DNA from: a virus
Virus record (IMG/VR): IMGVR_UViG_3300001352_000077
Location: 1,027 to 24,528 of that record
Length of the DNA: 23,502 nucleotides
Reading direction: 5' to 3' (one strand)
The translations under genes and the position numbers were made by a program. This document shows, piece by piece, positions 1 through 8,897 of the stretch. The notes beneath the pieces were generated by a model. The model was not told where the DNA came from. It searched no databases and worked only from the letters and a program-made list of their open reading frames with translations. Within the stretch, counting starts at the first letter, position 1. Every line of letters begins with the position of its first letter.

Positions 1-3000
1 GCACCGGGTAGTCCCCAACAATTAATCGCCACAGGATTGATAAATCCTGATAATTTTCCTTATTATTTCGAAACAACCAATTTTTCGGGCACTTCAGGTT
101 CGACATGTATCACATATGAATTAATAGATACCGTAACAAGTTGTTCTTGTACTGGTAGTGTTAATTTAGTTACTCCGACACCGACACTGTCATTTACACC
201 GACACCAACTCCTACGTTAACCCCTATATCCGGTGTCATACCTCGTTTAACCGTAAATAATGTTTTTGAAGCGGGACCGGGTGGAGGAACAACCACCACT
301 TACGTTAATATAATTTCTAATATATTAGTTAATGTCAACACTACAATCTCTTTTGATTTAAAATTAAAAGATGATGTGGGGACGACTGTCACTCAAAGTG
401 GTTCAGTATCTATCACCGTCAGAGAGTCGTTAGGTTCAACTGAATTAACCTTTAGTATACCTTTTTCCGATTTACAACAAGGTTATTATGAGTTTGAAAA
501 CATTGTATGTTCAGACGCTAATGCGATAATTAACGTAAATTCTGATTCACAATATTTAAATAATACTTTTCCACCTCCCCAATACACTACACATGAATGG
601 ATTAATTGTTGTAATCCTAAGGATACTATATTAGCCAGAGTTTTATTAACGGAAACTCAAACGGGGGGTTGGGTATTTAATGGTAATGCGGTCACTCATA
701 ATGGTACTTGTTGGGTTAGTAATGGACAGGTAACAGGTCAACAAACACAATTAATTTTTAACGGACCATCAGCTCAAAGCTGTCAAAGCTCGATATGTAC
801 TAGTTTATGTTCAGACCAACCAGAGGATAAATTTGCCGCATATGCAAAATCTTGTTGTCCCCCATATGATGTTACTGTAGTGACTTTTGCTATGGACTAT
901 TTACCTGAAAATGGAACTATAGTATTTTTTGATGGGATAATGTATGATGGAAACGCTCAGATTGAGCCTGGTTGTTATACTTTATTTGGGGTGAATGGTT
1001 TAGACGCAAGTGATGTAATACACTCAGTATCGAGTACTCATCTATCATGTCTACAATGTTTTAATTATAATCAAAATAACTTTGACCCATGTGAACAAAC
1101 AAACAGTTTATTTAGAGCTGAAAATTGTTGCAATAGCGGAGACCAAATAACGGTACAATTACTTTTAAATTCTACACCTATATTATCCCTTAACCCTGGA
1201 TTTTTCTATAACGGTAACTGTTATAGACTTCTCTACATGGAACAAAATCAAAATAATCCCTCAATTATAATTAGTCAAAACAGTTTTGTGTTTAATAACA
1301 TTTGTGGTGAACAGTTATGTCCTGATTGTCCAACGCCAACACCTACACCCACACCAAGTACAACTCCCGACTCATGGACTATCGTAACTAACCTATTGAC
1401 ACTGGAAGGTTGTTGTGATGGAATTACCTATACTGCAAATACCACATTAAACGTATCTGCAAACGTTAATGACTACGTTTATTTTATTAATAATAACTCA
1501 TCTTATAGTAGTAGTTTTACTTCTGGATGTTACAAAATACTTTCATCGTCGGCACAAACAGGGCCTTCACAAGGGACTATTACCGAAAATTATGGGTCAG
1601 TAAGTTGTACTTCATGTACAAATAATCATCCTTGTTTACAAAAATATACAGGTTGTTCCGAACAATGTACCGTAGTTTCATATCCTTACGACACAGTACC
1701 GTATACAAACGCAGATGGTGTGACATACAATATACCTACAGTAATTCAAGAACCATCACATTTGGCACCTTTAGCGGATGAAAATGGTGTTATAACTGAC
1801 GCCGCAATGTTTGCGTGTTTCATTTTTTATCTTAATAGTCCATGTACTAATATTGAATATTTTTGTGATACGTTTGGTGGAGTTGACGGGGTCCTTACTA
1901 CTTTGGACCTACTTGTAATGTTGTCAATATATGGAGAATTACAATCATATATTCAAGAACAAATAACATGTCCTTCGGTGTATACTCAAGGTCTTAATCC
2001 AACACTAAATGGTATTTACTACGTCACTCAAGAAGAAAATTGCTATGAGTATGTGGGAGATGTTAACAGTATAGACCAACCTGTCATTAATTTTAGTATT
2101 GATACTGTATACTCAGGATGTACAGAATGTATTGAAGATGAGATTCCTACACCAACACCTACACCTTCAATGACACCAACACCATCTATAACACCAACTA
2201 TAACACCATCTATAACACCAACTAATACGGTTACCCCCACAGTCACTCCAAGTTCGACACCTACACAATTTGTATATAAAGTATTATTAAGTGGGTGTTG
2301 CGATAATGAAACATATTTGGAGCATGTTCAGTTTACTAATCAAATAACTCAATCAAATGACACTTTCTATTTTGGTGGTGACGGGACTCAAAACATATTA
2401 CCACAATGTTATACTGTGATAAACTTTGTATTAGACAATACTTTAACACCTTCTTTTACAATAGACAATAGTACCGGATTTGATAACTGTTCTTCGTGTT
2501 TAGCGTCAAACCCATGTACTTCATTATATCGAGCGGAGTCTTGTTGTACAAGTGGAGTTGAAGATTTGTTTGTTACAGTAGTGGGAGACCAACCTATTTT
2601 AGGATTTCATGGATTCTCATATTCAGGAAATTGTTTTGTATTCATTGAAGGTCAAGGTAGTGGAAGCGGTAGTATTACAATAAATTCAGACAACTTTTTA
2701 GAAAATATATGTACTGACTTAATATTAAACCCTCAACTATGTGAACCATGTCCAACAGTTACACCTAGTGTGACACCATCAGTAACTGTGACACCATCAG
2801 TAACTATGACACCATCAGTAACTATGACACCATCGGTAACTATGACCGTAACACCTTCAGTGACTCCAAGTTCTTCACCACCACTACCCATTGTTTATTA
2901 CGAAGTGATTCCGTGTTGTTCAGCAGTTAGTGATGATACTGATGGGTATGTTTTGGGTGTTATTTTTAATGGTACCATCACATCTCTTAATAATGGTGAC

Positions 3001-4257
3001 GTATTTGTTTGGAATTATTCCAACCCTGGAGACCCCTTATCGTGGAGGGTAATCGGAACTTCACCTTCGGAAGATGTTGCATATTTTTATTTAGACGACG
3101 AAGATATATTTCAGGGAGGAGTAAATAATTGTTTCGATGCCGCTAATGCATTCGATATAGAGTGTACAGTGACGGGTTATTTTACCGGATGTACAACAGG
3201 AAACGGATATTTTATATGGGATTCGAGTGGCGACTTAACGGGACCAGATTTTAGCTACATACCCCAATACGGCGCATCGGCCACTTATTATTTTGTGGAC
3301 TTTCAAGACGAGTTATCAGTAAATGGGGATTGTTATCTTAGCTTTGTTCCTAGTGAATTAGCAATCCCGTGGTCTGGCGTAACACAGTTAGGTCCCGTTG
3401 TAGGACAGGTTTTAACTTACCCCTTAGGATGTGAAAGTTGTGCATCAAATACACCGACACCAACACCTACCATCACACCTACTATCACACCATCAATCAC
3501 ACCTACCATTACTCCAACACCTTCGGTAACGTCATCACCTATACCTGAAGCTATACAGTGTGCTGATAATTTTACTATTAGTACTTCAAACTTTAATAAT
3601 GTTTTAAACCCCGATGGGACTATACAATCATATTCTACATCAAAGACCGTTATAAATGCGACACTTAATTTATCGTCTTGTGCGGGTACGGTAAAATTCG
3701 CATTATACGCACAGAGTGCTCATGACCGGTTTGTTGTTAAAAATAACTCAGATGAGGTTGTTATCGATAGTTTACTGTTAGGTCAACCATCTAATGAGTC
3801 TTTGGTTGATAGTAGAGTTGAGAATAGTCCGTATATATGTAATGTATTTACGTGGAATAACGACACTGACCAGTTAGAGTTCACCAGCACCCAATCGGTA
3901 CCTGTTACGGTAACCGACTTCCCTTACCATTCGGATGCTGGTAATTACACATATCCATTATATGATAATGTATGGGACGATAATGGTGTTTCTAGATATG
4001 GTGCAAAAGGTCAAATTGGAGGTACTTTAGAATATTTTAATCTTAATAGTAATGTTTATGTATCTCCTGGCTCATGCGGCTTGACCCCTTCAATCCCCCT
4101 AGATACTTATGCGGGTTGTGGAGGATATTCAAATGGCTCACGAGTATTCTCTTTTGAAAAACCTCAGGGAGAATCAATTTATACTTTAACAGTTTACGGA
4201 GGGTTATTTAACAGTACCGCTTACGGGTTCAAAATTATAGAATGTCCGTCTTGTTAA
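1..4257 (+). CDS. Cys-rich, Thr-Pro-linker fibre/adhesin-like protein (5' end outside window)
   Basis: The reading frame is open from base 1, so the gene starts outside the window; the TTG at 37 need not be the start. At least 1,418 codons are visible. Cys-rich segments alternate with five low-complexity Thr-Pro linkers (near nt 175-231, 1330-1371, 2146-2268, 2752-2883 and 3451-3540). The segments share a loose pattern: a Cys-Cys doublet, then about 30-40 residues later Gly-x-Cys-Tyr/Phe, then Cys-x-x-Cys. Doublets lie at nt 607, 853, 1126, 1411, 2296, 2542 and 2914. The last ~240 residues lack linkers and look like a beta-rich terminal domain. A long modular beta protein with flexible linkers in a phage structural region suggests a fibre or host-contact protein. 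That role is inferred; I recognise no named family. The next gene starts one base after its stop, so the two are probably co-transcribed. Confidence 0.7.
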   Translation, partial: APGSPQQLIATGLINPDNFPYYFETTNFSGTSGSTCITYELIDTVTSCSCTGSVNLVTPTPTLSFTPTPTPTLTPISGVIPRLTVNNVFEAGPGGGTTTTYVNIISNILVNVNTTISFDLKLKDDVGTTVTQSGSVSITVRESLGSTELTFSIPFSDLQQGYYEFENIVCSDANAIINVNSDSQYLNNTFPPPQYTTHEWINCCNPKDTILARVLLTETQTGGWVFNGNAVTHNGTCWVSNGQVTGQQTQLIFNGPSAQSCQSSICTSLCSDQPEDKFAAYAKSCCPPYDVTVVTFAMDYLPENGTIVFFDGIMYDGNAQIEPGCYTLFGVNGLDASDVIHSVSSTHLSCLQCFNYNQNNFDPCEQTNSLFRAENCCNSGDQITVQLLLNSTPILSLNPGFFYNGNCYRLLYMEQNQNNPSIIISQNSFVFNNICGEQLCPDCPTPTPTPTPSTTPDSWTIVTNLLTLEGCCDGITYTANTTLNVSANVNDYVYFINNNSSYSSSFTSGCYKILSSSAQTGPSQGTITENYGSVSCTSCTNNHPCLQKYTGCSEQCTVVSYPYDTVPYTNADGVTYNIPTVIQEPSHLAPLADENGVITDAAMFACFIFYLNSPCTNIEYFCDTFGGVDGVLTTLDLLVMLSIYGELQSYIQEQITCPSVYTQGLNPTLNGIYYVTQEENCYEYVGDVNSIDQPVINFSIDTVYSGCTECIEDEIPTPTPTPSMTPTPSITPTITPSITPTNTVTPTVTPSSTPTQFVYKVLLSGCCDNETYLEHVQFTNQITQSNDTFYFGGDGTQNILPQCYTVINFVLDNTLTPSFTIDNSTGFDNCSSCLASNPCTSLYRAESCCTSGVEDLFVTVVGDQPILGFHGFSYSGNCFVFIEGQGSGSGSITINSDNFLENICTDLILNPQLCEPCPTVTPSVTPSVTVTPSVTMTPSVTMTPSVTMTVTPSVTPSSSPPLPIVYYEVIPCCSAVSDDTDGYVLGVIFNGTITSLNNGDVFVWNYSNPGDPLSWRVIGTSPSEDVAYFYLDDEDIFQGGVNNCFDAANAFDIECTVTGYFTGCTTGNGYFIWDSSGDLTGPDFSYIPQYGASATYYFVDFQDELSVNGDCYLSFVPSELAIPWSGVTQLGPVVGQVLTYPLGCESCASNTPTPTPTITPTITPSITPTITPTPSVTSSPIPEAIQCADNFTISTSNFNNVLNPDGTIQSYSTSKTVINATLNLSSCAGTVKFALYAQSAHDRFVVKNNSDEVVIDSLLLGQPSNESLVDSRVENSPYICNVFTWNNDTDQLEFTSTQSVPVTVTDFPYHSDAGNYTYPLYDNVWDDNGVSRYGAKGQIGGTLEYFNLNSNVYVSPGSCGLTPSIPLDTYAGCGGYSNGSRVFSFEKPQGESIYTLTVYGGLFNSTAYGFKIIECPSC
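2146..2268 (+). repeat. Thr-Pro linker with 24-bp tandem repeat
   Basis: Low-complexity DNA encodes a chain of T-P-T/S-I/V-T-P units. A 24-bp unit at 2179-2202 is repeated almost exactly at 2203-2224. It lies in frame, so changes in copy number would only lengthen or shorten the linker. Confidence 0.8.
2773..2844 (+). repeat. Four in-frame 18-bp tandem repeats (TPSVT[V/M])
   Basis: Four consecutive 18-bp units (2773-2790, 2791-2808, 2809-2826, 2827-2844) differ at only one or two bases. Each encodes Thr-Pro-Ser-Val-Thr followed by Val or Met. They form the core of the fourth linker of the fibre-like protein and look like recent slippage or unequal-recombination products. Confidence 0.9.
3451..3540 (+). 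repeat. Fifth Thr-Pro linker repeat
   Basis: Degenerate 12-bp-class repeats encode alternating T-P-T-I-T-P and T-P-S-I-T-P units between the last Cys-rich segment and the C-terminal domain of the fibre-like protein. Confidence 0.75.
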
Positions 4258-4258
4258 T

Positions 4259-4612
4259 ATGGAATTTTTTATAAATAAAAATAGTGAGTCTCCCATCCTA
4301 ATTATGGAAATAGTTCAGGATGGGAGAACTGACTCATATCAGAAATTTAATGAAGAACTTGTAAACTCAGTTATAAGGTTTTCAATGAAAAGAGAGTCGG
4401 ATGGTTTGGAAAAAATTATTATGAATAACGCATACATAACTGAAAAGTTATTAATAAATCCTGACACACCACGAGAGTATTACATATATTATAAATGGAC
4501 TTCGAGAGATACAAACCAAAAAGGTCGTTTTATCGGAGAGTTCTCAATTACAACCAAAGACGGGATTTTAATAGCGCCAATCAGGGAGCCTTTATTTATT
4601 AATATTATTTGA
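4259..4612 (+). CDS. Small baseplate/fibre-associated protein, hypothetical
   Basis: This 117-residue protein has no signal peptide or membrane segment. Its pattern is beta-rich: a strand with F-S-M-K-R near residue 42, a middle Y-Y-I-Y-Y-K-W segment near 94, then a D-T-x-x-K-G-R-F-x-G-E-F segment followed by a terminal strand. That layout resembles the N-terminal beta domain of phage baseplate upper proteins (BppU type), where a similar dt-x-x-G-x-y-x-a-e-f segment occurs. The match is by eye and weak. The ATG lies one base after the stop of the long fibre-like gene, so it probably belongs to the same transcript and may encode a partner or adaptor. Its stop codon overlaps the -33 box of the DNA polymerase promoter. 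Confidence 0.6.
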   Translation: MEFFINKNSESPILIMEIVQDGRTDSYQKFNEELVNSVIRFSMKRESDGLEKIIMNNAYITEKLLINPDTPREYYIYYKWTSRDTNQKGRFIGEFSITTKDGILIAPIREPLFINII

Positions 4613-4639
4613 CAAACTTTAAATTGTAGATTATCTTTG
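4609..4639 (+). promoter_or_regulatory. Bacteroidetes-type sigma promoter for DNA polymerase
   Basis: TTG (4609-4611, in the context TTGAC) is followed after 20 nt by TATCTTTG (4632-4639). This fits the known Bacteroidetes primary-sigma consensus of TTG near -33 and TAnnTTTG near -7. Transcription would start near 4646, giving a leader of about 60 nt. It implies that the polymerase gene is read early by unmodified host RNA polymerase. Confidence 0.7.
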
Positions 4640-4674
4640 TAACAAATACCAAGAGAAATCACGTCAAAACGATG

Positions 4675-4690
4675 TGAGAATAATATCTCA
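4675..4690 (+). promoter_or_regulatory. Leader hairpin upstream of DNA polymerase (possible translational operator)
   Basis: A 5-bp perfect inverted repeat, TGAGA and TCTCA, is separated by 6 nt (ATAATA), or is a 4-bp stem with an 8-nt AT-rich loop. It lies 18 nt before the polymerase ATG. T4 and RB69 DNA polymerases repress their own translation by binding a small leader hairpin with an 8-nt loop. The position and size here are reminiscent, but the stem is short and function is only inferred. Confidence 0.35.
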
Positions 4691-4708
4691 GGTGAAAAGT
4701 TAAAAAGT

Positions 4709-7468
4709 ATGGTCTCACAAGAAGAAATTGAAAAGTTCCTCCACGGAGAGGATGAAGAAAAATATATTGTAGCCTTAGAATATGACTATAGGTCTAATAA
4801 GATTTTTAAGGTTATTCAACACCCTACAAACGGGAAACAAATTAAAACAGACTCTTTTATACCGTTCGCATGGGTCGGCGATTTAAAGGGTAAGAATTTT
4901 TATAACGGTTCTAAACATGCACAAAAACAAGCCATGTCAGAACACGGTATTCTAATCGAAACGTTAGATACTCATGGCGATGTAAGAATGGAACAAGGTC
5001 TGAAGTATATGGTAAAGACAACCAAGACCTACTCAAACTTAGTTAACTTTTTTAAAAATGGAGGATTAAATCCTTGGGATAGAGAGAATACAAATGCGAT
5101 TGCGATACTATCTCCAGTAGAACAGTATCTTTGTCAGAAACAAAAAAGATTGTTTAAGGGATTTGATGAGTATGATGAAGTACATCGTTTTGTGTTTGAC
5201 ATCGAGACCACAGGTTTGGATGCAAATACTGAAAAAATATTCCTAATCGGCATGAAAGATAATAGAGGTTATGAAAAGGTGATATCGGCACAAAATGAAG
5301 AGGAGGAAAAGGAGATGATTGTCGAATTTTTTAATGCCATTAATTATCTAAAACCGACATTAGTTGGTGGATATAACTCAGCGTTTTTCGATTTTCCTTT
5401 TATTTTAACAAGAGCGGAAATGTTGGGTTTGGATATAGGAAAAATAGCTAAGACCCTTAACCCCGAAAAAAAACTTAGACAAAAACAAGGGATGTTGAAG
5501 CTTGCAAATGAGATGGAAGATTATACTCAGACCATGATGTGGGGGTATAATATTGTAGACATTGCACATGCCGTTAGGAGAGCTCAAGCAATTAACTCAG
5601 ACATAAAAAGTTGGGGTCTTAAGTATATTACTCAATTTATCGGAGCGGAAAAGGAAAATCGTGTATACGTCAAAGGTGATAAGATTGGAAAAATATATTT
5701 TGATAATAAAGATTATTATTTCAACCCTAAGACTGGCGGTTATAAAGAGGTGGGCTCTCCCGGTACAGAAAATCTTATGGAAAGGTTCCCTGGTCACTAT
5801 GAAGAAGTAAACGGTGAGTACCTCATCGAGAGATATCTGTATGATGATATTTGGGAAACTATGGTGGTTGACGAAGAGTTCAACCAAGCCAACTTCCTTC
5901 TCGCTAAACTTGTACCTACAACATATGAGAGATTGTCTACAATGGGTACTGCAACACTATGGAAAATGATTATGATGTCATGGTCGTATAAACATGGGCT
6001 CGCAATACCTAAGAAAGGGGACAAGCGTTCATTTACAGGGGGTCTGTCTCGACTATTACAGGTCGGGTACTCCACTGACGTGTTGAAGCTCGACTACTCG
6101 TCTCTATACCCCTCTATTCAACTCGTGCACGATGTATTTCCTAAGTGTGATGTTACGGGGGCAATGAAGAGTATGTTGAAGTATTTCCGTGATACCCGTA
6201 TTAAATATAAGAAGTTAGCATCCGACCATTACCTTTCGGACCCTAAATTGTCTTCACAGTACAATCGAAAACAACTTCCGATTAAGATTTTTATTAACGC
6301 ATTCTTTGGTTCTCTGTCCGCTCCTCACGTATTTCCATGGGGTGATATGGATATGGGTGAACAAATTACTTGTACGGGTAGACAATACCTAAGGCAAATG
6401 ATTATGTGGTTTATGGAGCGTGGGTACGAACCATTAGTTATGGACACTGATGGTGTTAACTTTGCGGTTCCTGATGGTAGAGAAGACCACAAATACGTAG
6501 GTAAAGGTTTGAATGGTCTTGTAGAAGAAGGTAAAGAATATTCGGGCTCAGAAGCAGATGTTGCAGAATATAATGATATATTTATGAGAGGAGAAATGGG
6601 TCTCGACACTGACGGTCAATGGCCAGCAACTATTAATGTAGCACGTAAAAACTACGCACTACTTACAGATAAGGGTAAGGTTAAACTTACAGGAAACTCG
6701 ATTAAGTCTAAAAAACTTCAGACGTATGTTGCGGAGTTCTTAGATTCAGGATTGAATATGTTGTTGGACGGTAAAGGTCAAGAATTCTTAGACTCATACT
6801 ATGAATATCTAGGTAAATTATATAACAGAGAAATACCTATTTCTAAAATAGCGAACAAAGCTCGTGTAAAACAGTCTCTTGACGATTACAAAGTTCATAT
6901 TACAAAAAGAACTAAGTCAGGTTCTTTTATGTCTCGACAAGCACATATGGAATTAGCATTGGCAAATAACTTAAGTGTCGGGTTAGGAGATACAATTTAC
7001 TACGTAAATAACGGAACCCGTAAATCTCATGGAGATGTACAAAAGAAAAAAGATGAGGTGGTAATTAACTGTTATCATGTAAAAGAAAAAGATATCGAAG
7101 ATACACCAGATAAGTTAGGAGATTATAATGTTCCTCGTTATGTAACTGCGTTTAATAAGAGAATTGAACCTCTATTAGTTGTATTTTCTCCTGAAATACG
7201 AGATGAAATATTAATTGAAAATCCTGAAGATAGACCGTTTTTTACAAAAACTCAAACTAAATTAGTTAGAGGATACCCAAGAAAAGAAGGTGACCAAGAT
7301 ACTTTAGATGAGGTACTTACCCTATCTGACACTGAAAAAGTGTTTTGGAAAAGTGTTGGAATTAACCCTTTCTACATGTATTTAGAAGGAACCGAAGAAT
7401 TAGTTAACACTAATTATGTTGAGAAAAATAAAATTCTTATGAATTCTTTAGACCATCAGACGACATAA
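4709..7468 (+). CDS. 43: Family B DNA polymerase (T4 gp43-like)
   Basis: Replicative DNA polymerase with 3'-5' proofreading; at 919 residues it is close to T4 gp43 (898). Visible motifs in order: Exo I D-I-E-T-T-G from D164; Exo II Y-N-S-A-F-F-D with N223 and D228; an Exo III-like Y-L-Y-D-D segment; motif A D-Y-S-S-L-Y-P-S from D462; motif B K-x-x-x-N-A-F-F-G with K526 and N530; motif C D579-T-D581. All catalytic carboxylates are present, so both activities should be intact. The ATG follows a host-type promoter and a leader hairpin with no Shine-Dalgarno sequence. It is the only replication gene on the plus strand here. Its 3' end overlaps the last minus-strand gene by 32 bp, so the two transcripts converge. 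Confidence 0.97.
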   Translation: MVSQEEIEKFLHGEDEEKYIVALEYDYRSNKIFKVIQHPTNGKQIKTDSFIPFAWVGDLKGKNFYNGSKHAQKQAMSEHGILIETLDTHGDVRMEQGLKYMVKTTKTYSNLVNFFKNGGLNPWDRENTNAIAILSPVEQYLCQKQKRLFKGFDEYDEVHRFVFDIETTGLDANTEKIFLIGMKDNRGYEKVISAQNEEEEKEMIVEFFNAINYLKPTLVGGYNSAFFDFPFILTRAEMLGLDIGKIAKTLNPEKKLRQKQGMLKLANEMEDYTQTMMWGYNIVDIAHAVRRAQAINSDIKSWGLKYITQFIGAEKENRVYVKGDKIGKIYFDNKDYYFNPKTGGYKEVGSPGTENLMERFPGHYEEVNGEYLIERYLYDDIWETMVVDEEFNQANFLLAKLVPTTYERLSTMGTATLWKMIMMSWSYKHGLAIPKKGDKRSFTGGLSRLLQVGYSTDVLKLDYSSLYPSIQLVHDVFPKCDVTGAMKSMLKYFRDTRIKYKKLASDHYLSDPKLSSQYNRKQLPIKIFINAFFGSLSAPHVFPWGDMDMGEQITCTGRQYLRQMIMWFMERGYEPLVMDTDGVNFAVPDGREDHKYVGKGLNGLVEEGKEYSGSEADVAEYNDIFMRGEMGLDTDGQWPATINVARKNYALLTDKGKVKLTGNSIKSKKLQTYVAEFLDSGLNMLLDGKGQEFLDSYYEYLGKLYNREIPISKIANKARVKQSLDDYKVHITKRTKSGSFMSRQAHMELALANNLSVGLGDTIYYVNNGTRKSHGDVQKKKDEVVINCYHVKEKDIEDTPDKLGDYNVPRYVTAFNKRIEPLLVVFSPEIRDEILIENPEDRPFFTKTQTKLVRGYPRKEGDQDTLDEVLTLSDTEKVFWKSVGINPFYMYLEGTEELVNTNYVEKNKILMNSLDHQTT

Positions 7469-7769
7469 TAAACCAACCATCTCTTATAAATCTAAGTTCT
7501 ACAGACGCACCATTCTGTAATTCTATTTCATCGAATTCCTCATCAATCGAATAATCTCCGACCACTAAAACATCGGTTAACGCTTTAATTGTTACGTGTT
7601 CAGTCGTATTTGAATCTAATTGTAATTTACAGACTTTAACATCTTTAATAATAATCGCAGCCTCTCCGCTTGTGGTATACGATTCACTACTTAAAAGTGT
7701 TGATTCTGAAGTTTTAATGGTTAGACCATTAATAATTTTTGTAATTGGTGTTGATTTAAAAATTGCCAT
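7437..7769 (-). CDS. Small hypothetical, probably virion-associated protein
   Basis: This 110-residue protein has alternating short polar and hydrophobic stretches typical of a beta-rich fold. It ends with a V-E-L-R-F-I-R-D-G-W-F-I-M segment, a kind of 'dG-W-x-I' ending often seen at the C-terminus of small phage fibre or decoration proteins. No named family is recognised. Its ATG comes one base after the stop of the neck-like gene, so it is co-transcribed with it and probably serves the same structure. Its last 32 bp overlap the end of the DNA polymerase gene on the opposite strand. Confidence 0.65.
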   Translation of the reverse strand: MAIFKSTPITKIINGLTIKTSESTLLSSESYTTSGEAAIIIKDVKVCKLQLDSNTTEHVTIKALTDVLVVGDYSIDEEFDEIELQNGASVELRFIRDGWFIMSSDGLKNS

Positions 7770-7770
7770 A

Positions 7771-8883
7771 TTATATTGAATAAAATTGTCTTGGGAATGC
7801 CCGATATTGTAATGATTTATTTAAATTTTCCGCTTCATTAGCTTGTCTTTCCATCATTTTATCAGGCCTTAATCTTTCTAACCTTTGAGTTAACTCTTCT
7901 ATTAGTTTTGATTTTTCGTCTTTTGATTCTGTTAAAAGTGAGTCATACTCCATTTGTATTTCGGAGTCAGGTGTTTTTAGATTTCCTAGGTACTTACCTC
8001 TTACCCTCCCTAAAGATTCTTTTACATAAGCAGTAAACCATCTCCTAACCCATGTTTGGGCTGGATTATTTAACTCATCCCATAACATTTCATCTATCGG
8101 GATATCTGAAGGTAATCTTACTATGTCAGGATTTTCAGCTAAACAGGTCTCACGGTCATCAGTTTCATAATACCAATACCACACAACGTATTGATTATAT
8201 TGAATATTACCAAAATCAAATTTACCTCCAGGTACATTCATTAGATGAACCGCCTTTTTACCTTCAGGTAGTGCAGTAATTCTATAAGTTAAATCTCCTG
8301 AAATTATTCTTCTCTTAATGTTAATATCTTGCATTCTAAGTAACATATCAAAGGCCGGTGTTATAAAATAATTTCCCTGAGAACCCATTTGAGAGAATCC
8401 CGCTCCTCCACCTAAACCTACACCACCAAAACCACCAAAACCACCCATAAATGGGTCAAAAAATGCCGCATCTAACTCTGCCCTACTAAACCATAATAAC
8501 TCATTAATTTCTCTTCCTGCAGGTACCTCATAAATTTGTTGTCCAGGAACTAAAGTAATAAAATCTTTTTTTAATACTGAGTCACCTCCAGCCTGTAAAC
8601 CGACAATTTTTGAGTAAGCGTATGTATACTGTGTTTCCCAATCTAAACTACGAGTTATAAAAGCTCTAGTTACCGACTGTTCATCTAAATTTAGCCCGTA
8701 CAATGATGTCCATTGAGCCTCAATTAACCAATCGTTAACATATTGTGCGTAGTCTTGAATTGATAATTCCATTAGTGAATCCATCATTTCATCGGTAATT
8801 TCTACACCACGTAAGGGAGCACCTAATAGATGTTTTATACGAGTATATAGCTTACTTCTTTGTGGTTCGTTAATTGCTGACAT
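7771..8883 (-). CDS. 13: Neck protein, T4 gp13-like
   Basis: This 370-residue protein is a probable head-tail connector or head-completion protein. It starts with a helical segment (T-D-E-M-M-D-S-L-M-E-L, residues 30-40) that resembles the opening of gp13-type neck proteins. A beta segment follows with G-Q-Q-I-Y-E-V-P (114-121) leading into I-N-E-L-L-W. In the last third, W-V-R-R-W-F-T-A-Y-V-K-E-S-L-G-R-V-R-G-K-Y is the usual helix of the neck family, then a charged helical tail. T4 gp13 is 309 residues; the extra length includes a Gly-rich loop at 145-170 and the tail. Identification is by pattern, not alignment. A TATTTAT-type promoter candidate precedes the ATG, and the small gene at 7437-7769 follows immediately. 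The other neck and tail-completion genes lie on the opposite strand from 12328. Confidence 0.6.
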   Translation of the reverse strand: MSAINEPQRSKLYTRIKHLLGAPLRGVEITDEMMDSLMELSIQDYAQYVNDWLIEAQWTSLYGLNLDEQSVTRAFITRSLDWETQYTYAYSKIVGLQAGGDSVLKKDFITLVPGQQIYEVPAGREINELLWFSRAELDAAFFDPFMGGFGGFGGVGLGGGAGFSQMGSQGNYFITPAFDMLLRMQDINIKRRIISGDLTYRITALPEGKKAVHLMNVPGGKFDFGNIQYNQYVVWYWYYETDDRETCLAENPDIVRLPSDIPIDEMLWDELNNPAQTWVRRWFTAYVKESLGRVRGKYLGNLKTPDSEIQMEYDSLLTESKDEKSKLIEELTQRLERLRPDKMMERQANEAENLNKSLQYRAFPRQFYSI

Positions 8884-8897
8884 GATATATTTTATAT

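Noticed and set aside
2043-2246. Minus-strand frame rich in Gly-Val opposite the Thr-Pro repeats
   Set aside because: The Gly-Val repeat is simply the reverse complement of Thr-Pro codon repeats; the same applies to the frame at 63-299.
2773-2844. CRISPR-like array
   Set aside because: Units are contiguous 18-bp repeats with no spacers and encode an in-frame linker.
4592-4600. TATTTAT copy inside the small gene before the polymerase, and another at 18095
   Set aside because: They lie inside coding regions and do not precede a gene start at the usual distance; they are treated as AT-rich background.
5405-6609. Several minus-strand frames inside the DNA polymerase gene
   Set aside because: All lie fully within the polymerase coding region, are short, and lack recognisable motifs.
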